Shown here: piece after piece, positions 1-11,800 of the stretch
Layout of the letters: each line of letters begins with the position of its first letter
How positions within the stretch are numbered: position 1 is the stretch's first letter
Source of the DNA: Megachile rotundata
Taxonomy: Eukaryota; Arthropoda; Insecta; Hymenoptera; Megachilidae
Reading direction: 5' to 3'
Assembly: GCF_050947335.1 (NCBI RefSeq)
Contig: NC_134989.1
Coordinates: 7,185,501 to 7,249,500 of the forward strand
DNA: 64,000 bases
Made by a program: the position numbers and the translations under genes
The notes under the pieces: generated by a model
Told to the model about the DNA's origin: nothing
Databases searched by the model: none
What the model saw: the letters and a program-made list of their open reading frames with translations, nothing else

Positions 1-800
1 CTGCATGAAAATGAAATTTGTGCTGTTCTCTCCAACAAGGCTTTAAATAATTTTCTAATCTATTGGCAAAATTACTGTTCATTTCATGGGAAATAAATAC
101 TATGGAACTTGTTAAACCATGAAAGACGTCTAACGATTATTATAGTTTTCTCTCTGAAAATTCTTTTCTGCTAGATATTTCACTTTCTAACCTTCGTAAA
201 GGAATTTTAGAAATAAAACAAACATAGTGAATTTATTTAGTTATGAAGCTCGATTGATAACAAAATAAAATTTCGTGGAAGTAATATTCCTCCACAAAAT
301 TAGTTTTTAATTGTAATTAAAGGAAAACTATAATATTTTAGTCTTAGGGAAGTTATAAAATATTTCCCTAGATATAACACCTTCTAGAAATAGTTTAATA
401 TAAGCTGGAATTGGATACTGTTTTCAATTGTAATTATATGGAAATTTGACCTGTTCAACCTGACGCTTTTCATGGCAACAGAAATTTCGTTACGTATAAA
501 TTATCATAACTTTCAGAATACTTATCATTTTAAACACACTTTTAAATTTAGTAATAATAACGTAACAAGAATTATAGTTTATGTCAGAAAATTTGTGACA
601 GTGCTACATACTGATTATTGCTAATCAATATGATCTTTATATCGATCTGTAAAATTGATGTTCTGATATTTTGAAGTGATATTTTTCAGGTACATGTAAT
701 TTGGTCAATTTGTAAAATTAGGAAAAGTAGAAACCGGAATTTTTGAATGTGAAACTTTTCATGGGAAGAATTTAGGTCATTGAGGTAATTCCTAAAATTT
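1..800. other. AT-rich unique DNA, no gene seen
   Basis: No long open frame, tandem repeat or recognisable element. Numerous stops in all frames and homopolymer A/T runs indicate intergenic or intronic DNA. Confidence 0.6.
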
Positions 801-1290
801 TCAAACTTTGCAATTTTTTATTTTCTAAATTATCAAAGTCCTACATTCACAAATTTTCAAACTTCAAAATTTCTAAATTCGAAATCATTAAATTTGTAAA
901 TCTTGCAATGACCAAATTAACACTTCGCAAATCACAAATTAAATCTTCAAACTTCAAAATTTCTAAATTCGAAATCTTTAAATTTGTAAATTTTGCAATG
1001 ACCAAATTAACATTTCATAAATCACAAATTAAATCTTCAAACTTCAGAGTTTCTAAATTTGAAATCTACAAATTTGCAAATCTCGTAATAACCAAATTAT
1101 CAGATCACAAATCACAAATTAAATCTTTAAATCTTCAGACACCAAAATTCTAAAATTTCCAGGTGTTTAATTATCCAAATCTCCAAACCACCAAATCCCA
1201 ACACTGATTATTCCACTTCCTAAATTCTAAGCATTCGAATTCTCAAAAAATTCCCACTTCAAACCCCGCCACTTCTCATTCTAAAAGATA
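800..1290. repeat. C-type AAATTTC oligomer array with 90-bp tandem repeat
   Basis: Top strand is built from words such as AAATTTCTAAATTC and ACTTCAAAAT and is nearly free of G in its later part. Inside it, ACTTCA-type words recur at 861, 951, 1041 and 1131, an exact 90-bp period over about 850-1150. Because 90 is a multiple of three, the array keeps one forward frame open (908-1153) as a 30-residue peptide repeat. I read this as a by-product of the period, not a gene. Confidence 0.8.
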
Positions 1291-1329
1291 TTTAAACTCT
1301 GCATTCCAAAAAAATTAACCCCATCGAAT

Positions 1330-1790
1330 AGTCCCCGTCCAGAAAGGATCTCAATATCAACGAACCGAGTAACAAACAAATTACACATGGATCAGGACGT
1401 TCGCAGATGCCGTATCGAGAGGGTTAACATTTTTCCGCGTCGTATTATCGTCGTCGATGTTATCGGAATAACCCGCAGCAAGCGTCAGAGATTAAACGCG
1501 AGCCACCCTCAGCGATATATTTTCATAATCCAGCGACGTCGCGGTGTACGCTGGAATGCCATCTAGGCAAATAGAAAATGGAGACGGCTGGTTCTCGGTG
1601 TGTATGCAGTTTCCGCTTTCCAGTTAGGGCCTTTGTCCTGACATCAGATGCGTAATAGGATGAGCTCGGAGCCAGGAGCAGCCAGACAATGCGTGTGCCA
1701 TGCCCGATATCGGCAATACCTACCGATTCGTTTCTCTTCTCTCTTTCGACCTCGGGGCGACGGAACTCCAATCCCTGACTATCGGCTGCA
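1330..1790. other. GC-richer non-repetitive island
   Basis: CpG-bearing, non-repetitive DNA in an AT-rich setting, with open frames on both strands (for example 1,523-1,828 minus) and no recognisable protein. Candidate conserved non-coding or regulatory DNA. Function is not shown by the sequence. Confidence 0.35.
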
Positions 1791-2400
1791 CCCATCGCTT
1801 TATCCCTCCACCTACACCTCCAATACATCCACGTTTTTGTCCCTCCGTCTACGCAGACTCCCTCGCTTTTTTTTTGCCTTTATGACGAACCGTGAGGCCT
1901 CTAATGAACTCACGCCGAGATTACTTCGGTACTCGTTGTGTAGATCCTATTTACCTGTCCTTTTCTACTATTTTTGTTTCATATTTTTTTGTTTCCTAGC
2001 TCATTCGAGTAGCGCGATCGGTACTGTGATTATTATGGGGTGCACTAATTGCATTATCTCTCAACCTCCGTATAACCACATTTTTGTTACTGCGTCTACG
2101 CAGCCTCCCCCTTTGTTTGTCTTTATGGTGCACCGTGAGGCCGCTAATGAACTCATGCCGAGATTACTTTGGTATTCATTGTATACGTTCTGTACGATTC
2201 TTTTCTACTACTCTTCTTTCATTTCTTTTTGTTTTCTCGTTCGAATAACGAGATCAATTCTGTGGGGTGCATTCTTTTATTTCTGTATTTACATCCCCAG
2301 AATAATCTTATTTGAGTAGATGCGTCACTCGTTGCTTTATTTGATTCTGTGATGGATTATGAGGTCTCTAATAAACTTGCGCCAACTTGCATCAACTTAA
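1788..2400. repeat. Tandem repeat of about 230-250 bp, three copies
   Basis: The motif GTCTACGCAG...GTGAGGC(C)...CTAATGAACTCA...GAGATTACTT recurs with anchors at 1847, 2094 and, more diverged, 2324 (spacings 247 and 230). Copies 1 and 2 also share the GGTATTC/GGTACTC, TTTTCTACTA and GTGGGGTGCA/ATGGGGTGCA blocks. The third copy is truncated near 2,400. The 223-codon forward frame at 1,648-2,319 runs across these copies and has no recognisable domain. Confidence 0.75.
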
Positions 2401-2639
2401 AATAAAATTAAAAAATGAATAAACAAATAAACAAACGCATTCGTACTTTATCTCGATGTAAACCAACAATGTGTTGATTCGTTCGAATTTCAATAAAACC
2501 ACCCTAATATACCACCCTAATGAAAATAAATAAGTAAATGATCATTATGACCGATTTGGTACGTTCAGCGTTAAAAAATATTAAACCGAACCGTCGTTAC
2601 GTATCATGATCGAATTCCACATCGCATCGTCTTCTATTT

Positions 2640-3000
2640 ACCAAAGTAATCTACGCTCAGCCACTTCCATTACGAGCAAAATTTTCAGCAGCTCAGCAAA
2701 TGTATATGTACACTGATCGAGTTACCCTTGATATATTTACCGGAAGCACCGGAAACTGGGTTGCTGATTGAGTGCATAATGCAGGAGCCCAGTACCAGCG
2801 TAAACTGTTCGGCTATATGATGGTCCGAAATTGTTATTATCGTTTGCGAATAGTTCGAGATACAAGCCTTCCGTAATTTCAAGCCGATCCACCACGTTTG
2901 CTGCAGGATGAACGGAATATTTCGACGCCAGCGAATTACCGATGCGGCCTGAATTATTCGAGCGATTTTCAGCGGCCTCATTGTCTCGAAACTTTCCAGT
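2640..3000 (-). other. GC-richer island with a 98-codon minus-strand frame, unrecognised
   Basis: A minus-strand frame (2,981 to 2,685) stays open for 98 codons in non-repetitive, GC-richer DNA. Its product is basic near the start (RPLKIARII, IRWRRN) and has no domain I recognise. It could be an exon, a fragment of an old element, or chance openness in a conserved non-coding block. The surrounding DNA shows no convincing start context or partner exon. Confidence 0.2.
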
Positions 3001-3159
3001 AACTAGAGTACCGCAGAACGGTTCTCAGTCAAGAAAGAAAAGTTGGAACTCTATTCAGATCAATTTCAAGTATTTGCTCATTTTCTCACGCCGTTCGGTT
3101 TAATGCAGTAAATACTAACTTTTACAAAATGACTCGTTTTGGGGAATTATGGTCTTCAT

Positions 3160-3560
3160 TCTTGTCATATTTTTTCGGTCACATTTTTTTTTAATTTAAA
3201 GCCTTCACGCCACCCATTGATAAAAAGAATCTGTTTAAATTTTTCGAAATTTTTTAACAAATTGAGAGGATTAAAAAAAATATTTTAAAATAGCTCGATC
3301 TTTTGTGAATAAAACAGAAGAAAATTTAGCTAAATCGGTTGAGTAGTTTTTGAAAAAAAAATTCGTAAGTGAAGACTGTTTTCGTCAAAATGGGGAAAAA
3401 TTGCAAACTTTGAAGGTTTGTTATTTCTTAACAAATTCGAAACTGGCTAAATGATGACTTAAACCCACCCTAATTTCATATGAACTATAACATATTTTGA
3501 TTAAAGCAAAATCGCAAATCAGATCCAAAAGTAATCGATTTGGCGTGGAATGACCCAAGA
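3160..3560. mobile_element. Possible degenerate dispersed element
   Basis: The block contains a phrase common in decayed insect repeats (CTAAATCGGTTGAGTAGTTTTTG) and, on the minus strand, starts with GGGTCATTCCACGCCAAATCG-like sequence near 3,540-3,560. No terminal repeats or target duplication are visible in the window, so the class is unknown. The assignment rests on resemblance to repeat-like phrases only. Confidence 0.25.
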
Positions 3561-4430
3561 GCTATCTCGTGTCGCTTATTATTTAAATAAGTAGTTGAAT
3601 ATAAAAATAGTAGTTATAAAACTTGGTGTATATCAAAGAAGCAGTCCAAATAAGCTTTAATATAATTAATTTATGTGGGATTCGGTAAAGGGCGATTAAT
3701 TTTTGCGTGGTATGAGTGTGTGTGAAACAAAAGAGTGCGAATGTGAAATTTACAAAAGCGCGACAGCGGCGAAAGCGAGAGAGTCTTGACCGAACTGTGG
3801 AAACGTTAACTATAATCGGTTACTTCAATTTTATGTATTCATCGTTCCTTCTAATTTATTAAAATTCATATTATTACTTTAATCCGTTTTATAATCTTCT
3901 TGCTCCCATCCTACATTTATATATGTATGATAAATTAAAACAAAACTTTGTACGTATTTTCTGTATAATATTTATAATTTTGTATATATCTTGCTTATAA
4001 CAATTTTTATAGTTCTACGCAAGTTTTTAATAAAACTAGATAAAATTTAGAGATATGGATATATTGTTTATTACTTCATGTAGTGCAAATGGGACAAATC
4101 TGTCTGACTAGTTTAGGAAAGTATTCAATCTAAATTCTGATTTTGAACAAAGTTTGAACCGTTTAATTTCGAAAATTAAAACTTGAAGTTTAACCGTTTA
4201 ACAGCGTATGTTGGGTGTCCGTAAACTTTCAAAATGTGCGGTACAGTGTTCCAATTAAAATCCGACGGCAAAATTTGATAATTAAAATTTTCATGTATCG
4301 GAGAGACTACACCTATAGAACGAGCTAAAAGAAATGGATATGAAAAAGAGTCTGTCATTTGCATTCGGTGATAAAAATGAACAATTCCACCAATTTTCAA
4401 ATATACGAACTTATACATTTTTTATTCGTA
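3560..4430. other. AT-rich unique DNA, nothing recognised
   Basis: Mostly AT-rich sequence with a short CpG-bearing patch near 3,700-3,800. The 80-codon minus frame at 4,176-4,418 has no recognisable features. Confidence 0.5.
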
Positions 4431-4890
4431 TATGAAATTAAAAAATTTTCTGAATTATGAAATTTTCAGATGTGCACATCTTTAGGTTTCTGAGATTATT
4501 AATTTTTAGGTGTTAATATTTATAAATTTTTCAATTTTAAAATTGTCAAATTTCTGAATTTTTCAAATTCTCCAATTTCCAAATTTTTTGATTTCTCAAG
4601 TTCTCAAATTTCCAAATTATTTAATTTCACAAATTTCTCAAATTCTCAAATTTCTAAATTCCTAAATTCTCGAATCTCCAAATTTCTAAATTTCTCAAAT
4701 TCTCAACTTTCCAAATTTCTAAATTCCCAAAATTCCTACATTCCCAAATCCCATAATCCCTAAATTCCAAGGACTTCAAATATCCATGTCCTTAAAATCC
4801 AAGATACTCAAATCCCTATACATACCTCCAACTTCCTATATTCCCAAACCCCTAAATTCTCAAATACCTAAACTTCCATACAAGACGATG
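4430..4890. repeat. C-type AAATTTCC oligomer array
   Basis: Degenerate words of 8 to 11 bp (TTTCTCAAATT, TTTCCAAATT, TTCCTAAATT) fill about 450 bp with almost no G on the top strand. It belongs to the same dispersed family as the arrays near 1, 13.6-14.6, 33.9-34.9 and 48.3 kb. Confidence 0.8.
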
Positions 4891-5270
4891 TTTCAAACCT
4901 CTAAAAAATCTCCCTCTAATTCAATCACTATGACCATAATATAAATTAACCTCATCATGAAGATTAAGAATATTTCCCTAATATTCTTCCATAATATAGT
5001 AAACATCGATACACGACAAACAAGTGAAAAATTTCGCCTAAGAGCTTTTCCACAAAGCAGCACCAACATAACCTCACTCTCCTTTTATTCCATAAGCAAG
5101 ATCTATCTTAATATAGATCTATATTATAAATAGATTCATGTTAATACATGAATATGTTAATATTCACATTGCTTACAGATTAGTGATATGTTAAGCCCCA
5201 TCGATATATCAAGAATCCGTCCTAAAATTAATTAAAGTCAGCATATTTCAAAAAGGAAACCCCTCGAGTA
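4890..5270. other. AT-rich spacer with short dyads
   Basis: No gene. A short dyad AGATCTAT...ATAGATCT lies near 5,099-5,120. Otherwise nothing recognised. Confidence 0.5.
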
Positions 5271-5900
5271 TAATTTGTCCAGCGACTGCAGTTTTGCTGC
5301 AGAGTGTATCTGGTTTTGTCACGTTTCCGTGATTCTGTGCTCACGTAAGCCAAATCCCGGCGCCAACCTGCACAATATATCTATCAATGCGTTCTTTTTC
5401 TGAACATCTCCGCGAACAATAAAGCGTTTAATGAACCGCTCGCGCGATCACGCTGCAAGCATCGACAAGGCCCCTCCATTGTATACAGCCACCGTATCCG
5501 AAGTGCGTCAATCGAAGCAGTATGAATGCATACGATATTGTGCCTTCAGGTGTCGCGCTACTCTATCTTTGTCCTATACGGATCACCGGTGTCGTTCTTA
5601 CGAAACGAGTGTTATCGAGGCATCCTATGATCTTCGATGAGAATGATTTTCTGCCAGTTTCACGCGCCATTTCACCGGAGACGGAACACTTTTTACGATC
5701 GATATCGCTATTGAAAGCTGGGAGAGAGCTTCGATGGAATAAAGAGCGTATAATGGATAAGATTTTGCTTTCGGTAAGTGCTATTGATCAAGTACCAAAA
5801 TGTATAGACTTAGTTGCGATATCCGTCATTTGGTGCTACTGGACGTCCACGATGTTTCCTCGGAAATTATTAAACGAATCATTTGCCTAGGTGTTGAACT
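5270..5900 (+). other. GC-richer island with possible exon-like frame
   Basis: Non-repetitive CpG-bearing DNA. A forward frame (5,522-5,890) is open across a segment bounded by an acceptor-like CCTTCAG (ends 5,549) and a consensus donor GTAAGT (5,774-5,779). The implied 224-bp exon would encode an amphipathic, charged stretch with segments such as ISPETEHFLRS and GRELRWNKERIMDKI. I recognise no domain and see no partner exon, so this remains a weak candidate rather than a gene call. Confidence 0.2.
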
Positions 5901-5989
5901 TAGCGTACTTTAACGATGACACAAATGTGGTCGAAGTATCGAACAAAAATTGTAGTGTAATTTGAGCTTCGAGTCCGATAATCTGCAGA

Positions 5990-6130
5990 GTCAGGTATCA
6001 CTGAATATGAAATTGATATTTTAACTTAATTAAAATTGTTTGATATTTATTCTATTTGCTGTAATAGTTTAGGAGGGGGCACGTCTGACGAATAAATCGT
6101 GTAGCAAAGAGTTAATTGAGATGTTTATAA
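5990..6130 (+). repeat. Dispersed repeat, flank of the 22-bp minisatellite family (copy 1)
   Basis: The segment with TGTAATAGTTTAGG, a GC-rich middle (GGGGGCACGTCTGACG), then AATAAATCGTGTAGCAAAG and AGTTAA lines up with 9,767-9,826 (AAATAGTTAGCGGTG, GAATAAATTGTATGGCAAGG, GGCTAAC), the downstream flank of the 22-bp array. No 22-bp units are visible at this copy. Confidence 0.5.
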
Positions 6131-7400
6131 AAGCACAAGAATAGTGACTCTTTCAGATACACATCTCAGATGAAATTTCTCAATTAATGAAGTTGGAAAT
6201 ATGGAAACTTGTAATTTGTTAAATCCGTAAAAAATGCCAAAATCAAACAGCTAATTATTAGGAATATTATTAAAATATGAAAGCATTTTTATTAAACTTT
6301 TTTTTTAGGTTCAAGTTATGACAAGAATACTACTTTGAAACTCTCGTATCAAATTTACTGTATTTCGAAATCTACCATCTGATATGCAACAATTTAATTA
6401 AATTTATCGCCCTCAGGCGATGAAACAAAATGAAACTCTGATACAAGATGATTCTGTACCTGGTTGAAACTCCGTTACAGTGCCAATACAAAAATATACC
6501 AACGGAGAAAAATGAATGGTTCAAAAAGTACTATTAGTCCAAAAACTGCATTCGTGGGACCAAGTTTTGTTAGAAGCGCAGTGACGCATGCAACTGCGTT
6601 GTTCTCTAAATAAAAGTACATCATTTTTCACAGAATTGAATTTCGTTCTTCGATGTAAAACAGAATTGTGTGCAGTAATAAAAAATTGATCACCGATGTA
6701 TTTCAAGCAAATATTTTCAATATTGTCAATAGTGTTCAAATACGTCACTACACTATACACATTTTAGATCATTGCAATTATTTATATAATTAAGTTAAGG
6801 ACTTTTTATTGCTGCACATTGTTCTTTTAGATCCCCTATAAAATTTATAGGACCTAAAACTTGATATTTTAAATGACCCCATAAAAAAATCTAGACGATT
6901 TATATTGGGTGAGTCGAGTGGCTATTGAGGATCGCGTGCCAATGAGTTTATCGCCATACTTATTTTTTAAATACTGTACGACTCGTACATTATGTGTCCA
7001 TATATCTCACCGAAAGAATTCCAAATTCGTCATGAAAGTATTTTCTTTATTTTCTTAAAATACCTCGATAACAATTCTTTTACCATTACGATAAATAATT
7101 CTTTTACCCAACCCGAGTGCTCTTTCACGTAGAAGTCACAATTTACGTAGAATCCAACTGTATTAAAAAGTGCACTTCTTCTTGAAAATTCCCATTATAT
7201 TTCTCATTCAAGCAATTTTTAAATGCACGTGTACTTACATTTAAAAAAAACTTGATCTCATGAAAGCAGTAGGAATAATATGAATATCATACTCTTGTTA
7301 CTGTGGATAAAGTACAAGTATAGTAGTCATTAAATATTTCTTTGTTATTCTTTTACGTTAGCAGTGAAACAGAATTATAACCTGATGCAGTCGCGCGAAC
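6130..7400. other. AT-rich unique DNA, nothing recognised
   Basis: Contains a 79-codon minus frame (6,521-6,760) with several Cys and His residues but no family I recognise. Nothing else supports a gene. Confidence 0.5.
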
Positions 7401-7810
7401 CACCCTGTATATGGTCGAAAGCGATAAAACTAGGTAACAAAAGATCGTATTTACATTTCCATCCTCTTCGCCGTGTTTTTTACAGGAACATTGACTTCTA
7501 CAAGGACTGTTAAACCTTAATGTCTGCTGCAGGGAACACCCCCTTTTGTTTTTGCTTCTATCGAGTTTCCATTTCCACAGAAAGGATTGGTTCTTGGCCT
7601 TCTTTGTAAAATTTAATTTATACTCCTCTGGGAGGCCCTGCCACGATCTACGGCCATTTCAAGAGGAAACCCTCCTACCATCGCGAGTTCGATTCCTTTT
7701 TCCTCAAACGGACTTAATGGATCGTGCTCTTATGTAATATTCCGGCTATCGTTTTTATCGTTTACCTTCGATAACATCGAGAATTATCAACTGGCAGTTC
7801 GCACACAACG
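7400..7810. other. GC-richer island
   Basis: Non-repetitive and CpG-bearing. A tRNA B-box-like GAGTTCGATTCC lies at 7,684-7,695, but no cloverleaf or A box is present at the right distance. Starts with CACCCTGTATA (near 7,401), a phrase often seen at the ends of insect DNA transposons. Confidence 0.3.
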
Positions 7811-8930
7811 GGAAATATTAACTAATAACAAAGCTTGAATGTACAAGCATTGTATTTATCGTTCCTACTAGAAAGGTTGTGAGGATTATTGTGTACTTGT
7901 TAAAGATGTGAAGAATGAGAAACTAACATCATGCTTAAAATTGAATAAATATTTCGAGATTAATTCACGATTTATAACATCGTGTTTTGATAAAAGAGGG
8001 GGAAGAATATCGAGCTTGAATTCGCAAAATTTTATTTCGACACCTCAACGTTATTATTCCTCACCTGATGCTGAACGGTGGTTAACATTTTATTACGATC
8101 CATATTTCAGAGAGTGCTACCCGCTTATTAACATTTTATGCGACGAATCCATGCACCAGGTAGTCAATAAATATGAGAGACAGACTATCATCAAGTTACC
8201 AGAAACGAAGAAGGAAAACAGTATTTGTTGATATTGACGAAGCAATACTGACAGAAATATCCTTGCAATAAAATTCGACTTCATTGATGTTATTGATATA
8301 ATGATATTTGCAAACCAGATTTTCATAAATGTGACCTGCCTATTTATAAAAACTGTTTCGCAAATTTATTTTGTAATAATATTCCAATGCTAAATAAACG
8401 CGTCATAAAATTGCAATATACCGAAGAGAAAATTCTTTCTCTTGAAGAACACAAAATTCAGTAGCTGGTAGCAACTTGTATTTAATTAAAAAATATTTTA
8501 AAAGTACCATATTACTCATGAAAGTGAATACACCGTCGCGTGAAAGAATGCAACAAAATTTCTTAATTAAATAAACATCAATCACCCCGGTTAATAATAG
8601 GCAACACATACTTCAACCAGTTAATTGAGGAATTTAGTTAAAATCCCTCACGGGTAATTAAACACGAGCAAAGACGAGTATACACGTTGAGCGCAGGGCA
8701 ATGCTCCTATTATAAATTTCGCGGAAAAAGTAAAACAACGTGAAGATGTGTTACATATGAATTCGATCAAAGAATTAACAATTCATTAAGGTCAGCTGTG
8801 CTGAAATGAAGTTTTGAATTGACGTTATAGTACGTTGCATGGATACTAACTCCTTGTATGAGTATTCATATCAGTGTTGTATATCATGTTGGTATTACTT
8901 TGATATAACTCGTTGATATACTTTGATGAG
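7810..8930. other. AT-rich unique DNA with an unrecognised 107-codon frame
   Basis: A forward frame at 7,908-8,231 is open for 107 codons without a recognisable domain. Base composition is the same as the surrounding non-coding DNA, and shorter minus frames overlap it. I do not call a gene. Confidence 0.4.
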
Positions 8931-8931
8931 T

Positions 8932-9678
8932 GTGACGCACTCGCAATTCATATATGATGCACTCACAGTTCAAATGTGACGCACTCACAGTTCAAATGTG
9001 GCGCACTCGTGGTTCACATGTGACGGACTCACAGTTCAAATGTGACGCACGTACAATTTAAATGTGACGCACACACTGTTGAAATGTGGCACACTCGTGG
9101 TTCATATGTGACGCACTTACAGTTCAAATGTGACGCACTAGCGGTTCGAATGTGATGCACTTACAGTTCAAATGTGACGCACTCACAGTTCAAATGTGGC
9201 GCACTCGTGGTTCACATGTGACGCACTCACAGTTCAAATGTGACGCACTCACAGTTCAAATGTGGCGCACTCGTGGTTCACATGTGACGCACTCACAGTT
9301 CAAATGTGACGCACGTACAATTTAAATGTGACGCACTCACAGTTGAAATGTGGCGCACTCATAATTCATATGTGACGCACTTACCGTTCAAATGTGACGC
9401 ACTAGCGGTTCGAATGTGATGCACTTACAGTTCAAATGTGACCCACTAGCGGTTCGAATGTGATGCACTTACAGTTCAAATGTGACGCATTGATAGTTCA
9501 CATGTGACGCACTAGCGGTTCCAATGTGACGCACTTAGAGTTCAAATGTGACGTACTTATAGTTCAAACGTGACGCACTGATAGCTCACATGTGACGCAC
9601 TTACCATTCAAATGTGATGCACTCGTAATTCAAATGTGACGCATTCACAGTTCAAATGTGACGCAATCATAATTCTTA
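8932..9678. repeat. 22-bp minisatellite, about 34 copies, with higher-order variants
   Basis: Each unit is GTGACGCAC followed by a variable triplet-like middle and AGTTCAAAT. Variant units with GTGGCGCAC and TGGTTCACAT start at 8998, 9086, 9196, 9262 and 9350. Those spacings (88, 110, 66, 88) are exact multiples of 22, so this part of the array has had almost no indels and shows higher-order structure. The unit keeps a CpG in TGACGCA, which resembles an ATF/CREB half-site. Confidence 0.92.
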
Positions 9679-9679
9679 C

Positions 9680-9850
9680 TCAATCTTACTAAAAATTTTA
9701 ATAAGTCTCAATATGAATTTTAAGTTCAATTATAATTTATATAATCAAAGATCGCTGTATGCAAGATTTAATGTTGCATAAATAGTTAGCGGTGTCGCAC
9801 CTGAAGAATAAATTGTATGGCAAGGGGCTAACATTAACCTGAGTTACATA
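9680..9850 (+). repeat. Downstream flank of 22-bp array, dispersed (copy 2)
   Basis: TTCAATTATAATTTATATAATCAA and the later AAATAGTTAGCGGTG...GGCTAAC segment recur in diverged form at 30,115-30,260 and in part at 5,990-6,130. This makes the flank part of an interspersed element rather than unique DNA. Confidence 0.55.
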
Positions 9851-10230
9851 AAACCTGATTTCCAGACGTTTCATAAACACACCAACCTTATACATTTCCT
9901 TTATGTTGGCGTTGATCGAGCTTCGTCATTATGTTTCCCTCATTTCTTTCATTTTATATTCATTTATAAGCTTAAGATTCGTTTATAAAGGTTACAATAT
10001 GAATGATGCTGTATTATTTATCAAGCTTAAAATCAAATTTAATCGATGCTACACAATTTATGTTGATGTTAACTGTGTACAATATGACACGCTTTAAATA
10101 AAATTAATTTTCAAATAATTAATCCTCAGAATTACGCCTTTGATTTGAAGCGTGGATTCATAGCTTTTCCATATCCTTTTATAGATCATTTTATGTATTT
10201 CTTCGTTTTCCCGTGGAAAACAAACTGAAT
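9850..10230. other. AT-rich spacer, nothing recognised
   Basis: No repeat or convincing frame. A 64-codon forward frame at 9,903-10,097 has no recognisable content. Confidence 0.5.
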
Positions 10231-10720
10231 TATAACTATTCGTCGACATTCCTTCGTAGCTTAAATCAAATTTCCAATCGTGGCGTGTCAGAAGCAGGAA
10301 GAGGTGTCCGTTGACTGCGAAGTGCGATCTCGTGTTTGTACCCGTACATCATAATTCAGGAATTCTTTATCTTTTTTTGATTCGGGGCATGTCAGGATCT
10401 GAAGGTATAAATATACGACAGAACTTAAACAATTAACGTGCTCGTTGAGGGTGGATAACTTTCCGTTTCTCTGTACGTACAGCAACGAGACCGGTGTTCT
10501 AAGCTCTGTTGATTTATGAACGGTTTGGTGACCCGGTGATTCTAACGTATTCAAACGATTAAACAATTCATTTCGGTCGATGGAACCGAATGAATGAGGA
10601 CTAAGAATGGAGTTCTCGATTCGGCCGAATATTCGCTCGTGTCGGGACTGTTGACAGAATAGCAAGATAGATGTAAAAGCACCGGGAATGATTAATTGCA
10701 GATTAAATTCGAAGGCACGG
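10230..10720. other. GC-richer island with a 125-codon minus frame, unrecognised
   Basis: Minus frame 10,665 to 10,288 is open for 125 codons in non-repetitive DNA, with a polar product and no domain or membrane segment that I recognise. No convincing splice sites or initiator context single it out. Conserved non-coding DNA is equally likely. Confidence 0.2.
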
Positions 10721-11020
10721 AGGACGATTGATTTCAGGGTTTTTGTGACGGTAGTGTTACGAAATATGTCGCGAGCAATTTAAGTCTCATAAATCGAATA
10801 TTGGAAAACGATTAAAATTTCCATCGTCAGAATTGAATAGTTCGAGTGATGGCGAAAGTCGTGCTAAGGGTGGAAAGTTTTATGCGCTTTTATAGTTTAC
10901 TGTTTTTTATTATTCAATGATGATTGTGCTTTTCTGTTTTGGATTTTTGGTAATTGAGGAATGTTTGAGTTGGTGTCTATATGTTTGGTGGTTGGGTGAT
11001 TGGAAAGAGAATTGAAGTGG
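10720..11020. other. AT-rich spacer grading into G-type array
   Basis: No gene. From about 10,930 the top strand becomes rich in T and G words (GGATTTTTGG, TTTGGTGGTTGGG), leading into the array that follows. Confidence 0.45.
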
Positions 11021-11800
11021 TCATTTCAGAAAGTTGGAAATTTTAGGAATTTTGGGGAATTTGGAAATTTGAAAATTTGGAAGTTTAGGAATTTGGAGAT
11101 TTAGAGATTTAGGAAATTTTCAAATTCGATAATTTGAGAATTTTGGAACTTTAGAGATATCAGAGTTGGGAAATTTGGAAATTTGGAAATTTGAGAATTT
11201 GGGAGTGTTAGAGAAATGGAAATTTAAGGACTTGGGTATTTGGGAATTTAAGACTTTAGGGATTGGGGATTTAGAGATTTGGGAAATTTGAAAATTTAGA
11301 AGCTTGAGATTTTGGGGGTTTTAGGGATATGAGAATTTAAATATTTGAGAATTTTTTTTATATGGAAATTTGAAATTTTGGGAATTTTAAGAAAATGGAA
11401 ATTCGAGAATTTAGATATTTGGTGAATTTGGGAATTTAGGGATTTGAGGATTTAGGGATTTAAGAGAATTGAAAATTTGGAAATTTGAGAATTTAGGTAT
11501 TTTGGAGATATAAGAGTTGAAGATTTCAGAATTTGAAAGTTTCTGGGACACAAAAATTTGAAAATTCAGGAGTTTTGGTAACATAGAAATTTGAAAAATT
11601 GCCTATCTTGAAATTTTATACTTCAAAAATTTAAACGTATAGAAATTTTGGTATATAAGAATTTTTAGTGAAAGGAAAATCTTGAAATTCACAAATTTAA
11701 TAATTTCATAATTTAGCTATTTATCAAAGAGTATTCGAAATTATAAAAATTCATAAACTGTAAAATTCAGAAATTTCTAAATTTAAAACTTGGATATTTA
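11020..11800. repeat. G-type GGAAATTT oligomer array
   Basis: Top strand is made of words such as TTTGGAAATTTGG and TTTAGGGATTTGG, nearly lacking C for about 700 bp. Periodicity is 8 to 11 bp and degenerate. Orientation is opposite to the C-type arrays. Confidence 0.85.

Noticed and set aside
7684..7695. tRNA B-box-like GAGTTCGATTCC
   Set aside because: No A box at proper distance and the surrounding bases do not fold as a cloverleaf.
8932..9678. B-box-like GGTTCGAAT words inside the 22-bp array
   Set aside because: They are variants of the repeat unit; no tRNA structure surrounds them.
8932..9678. CRISPR array
   Set aside because: Units are contiguous 22-bp repeats without spacers, in eukaryotic DNA.
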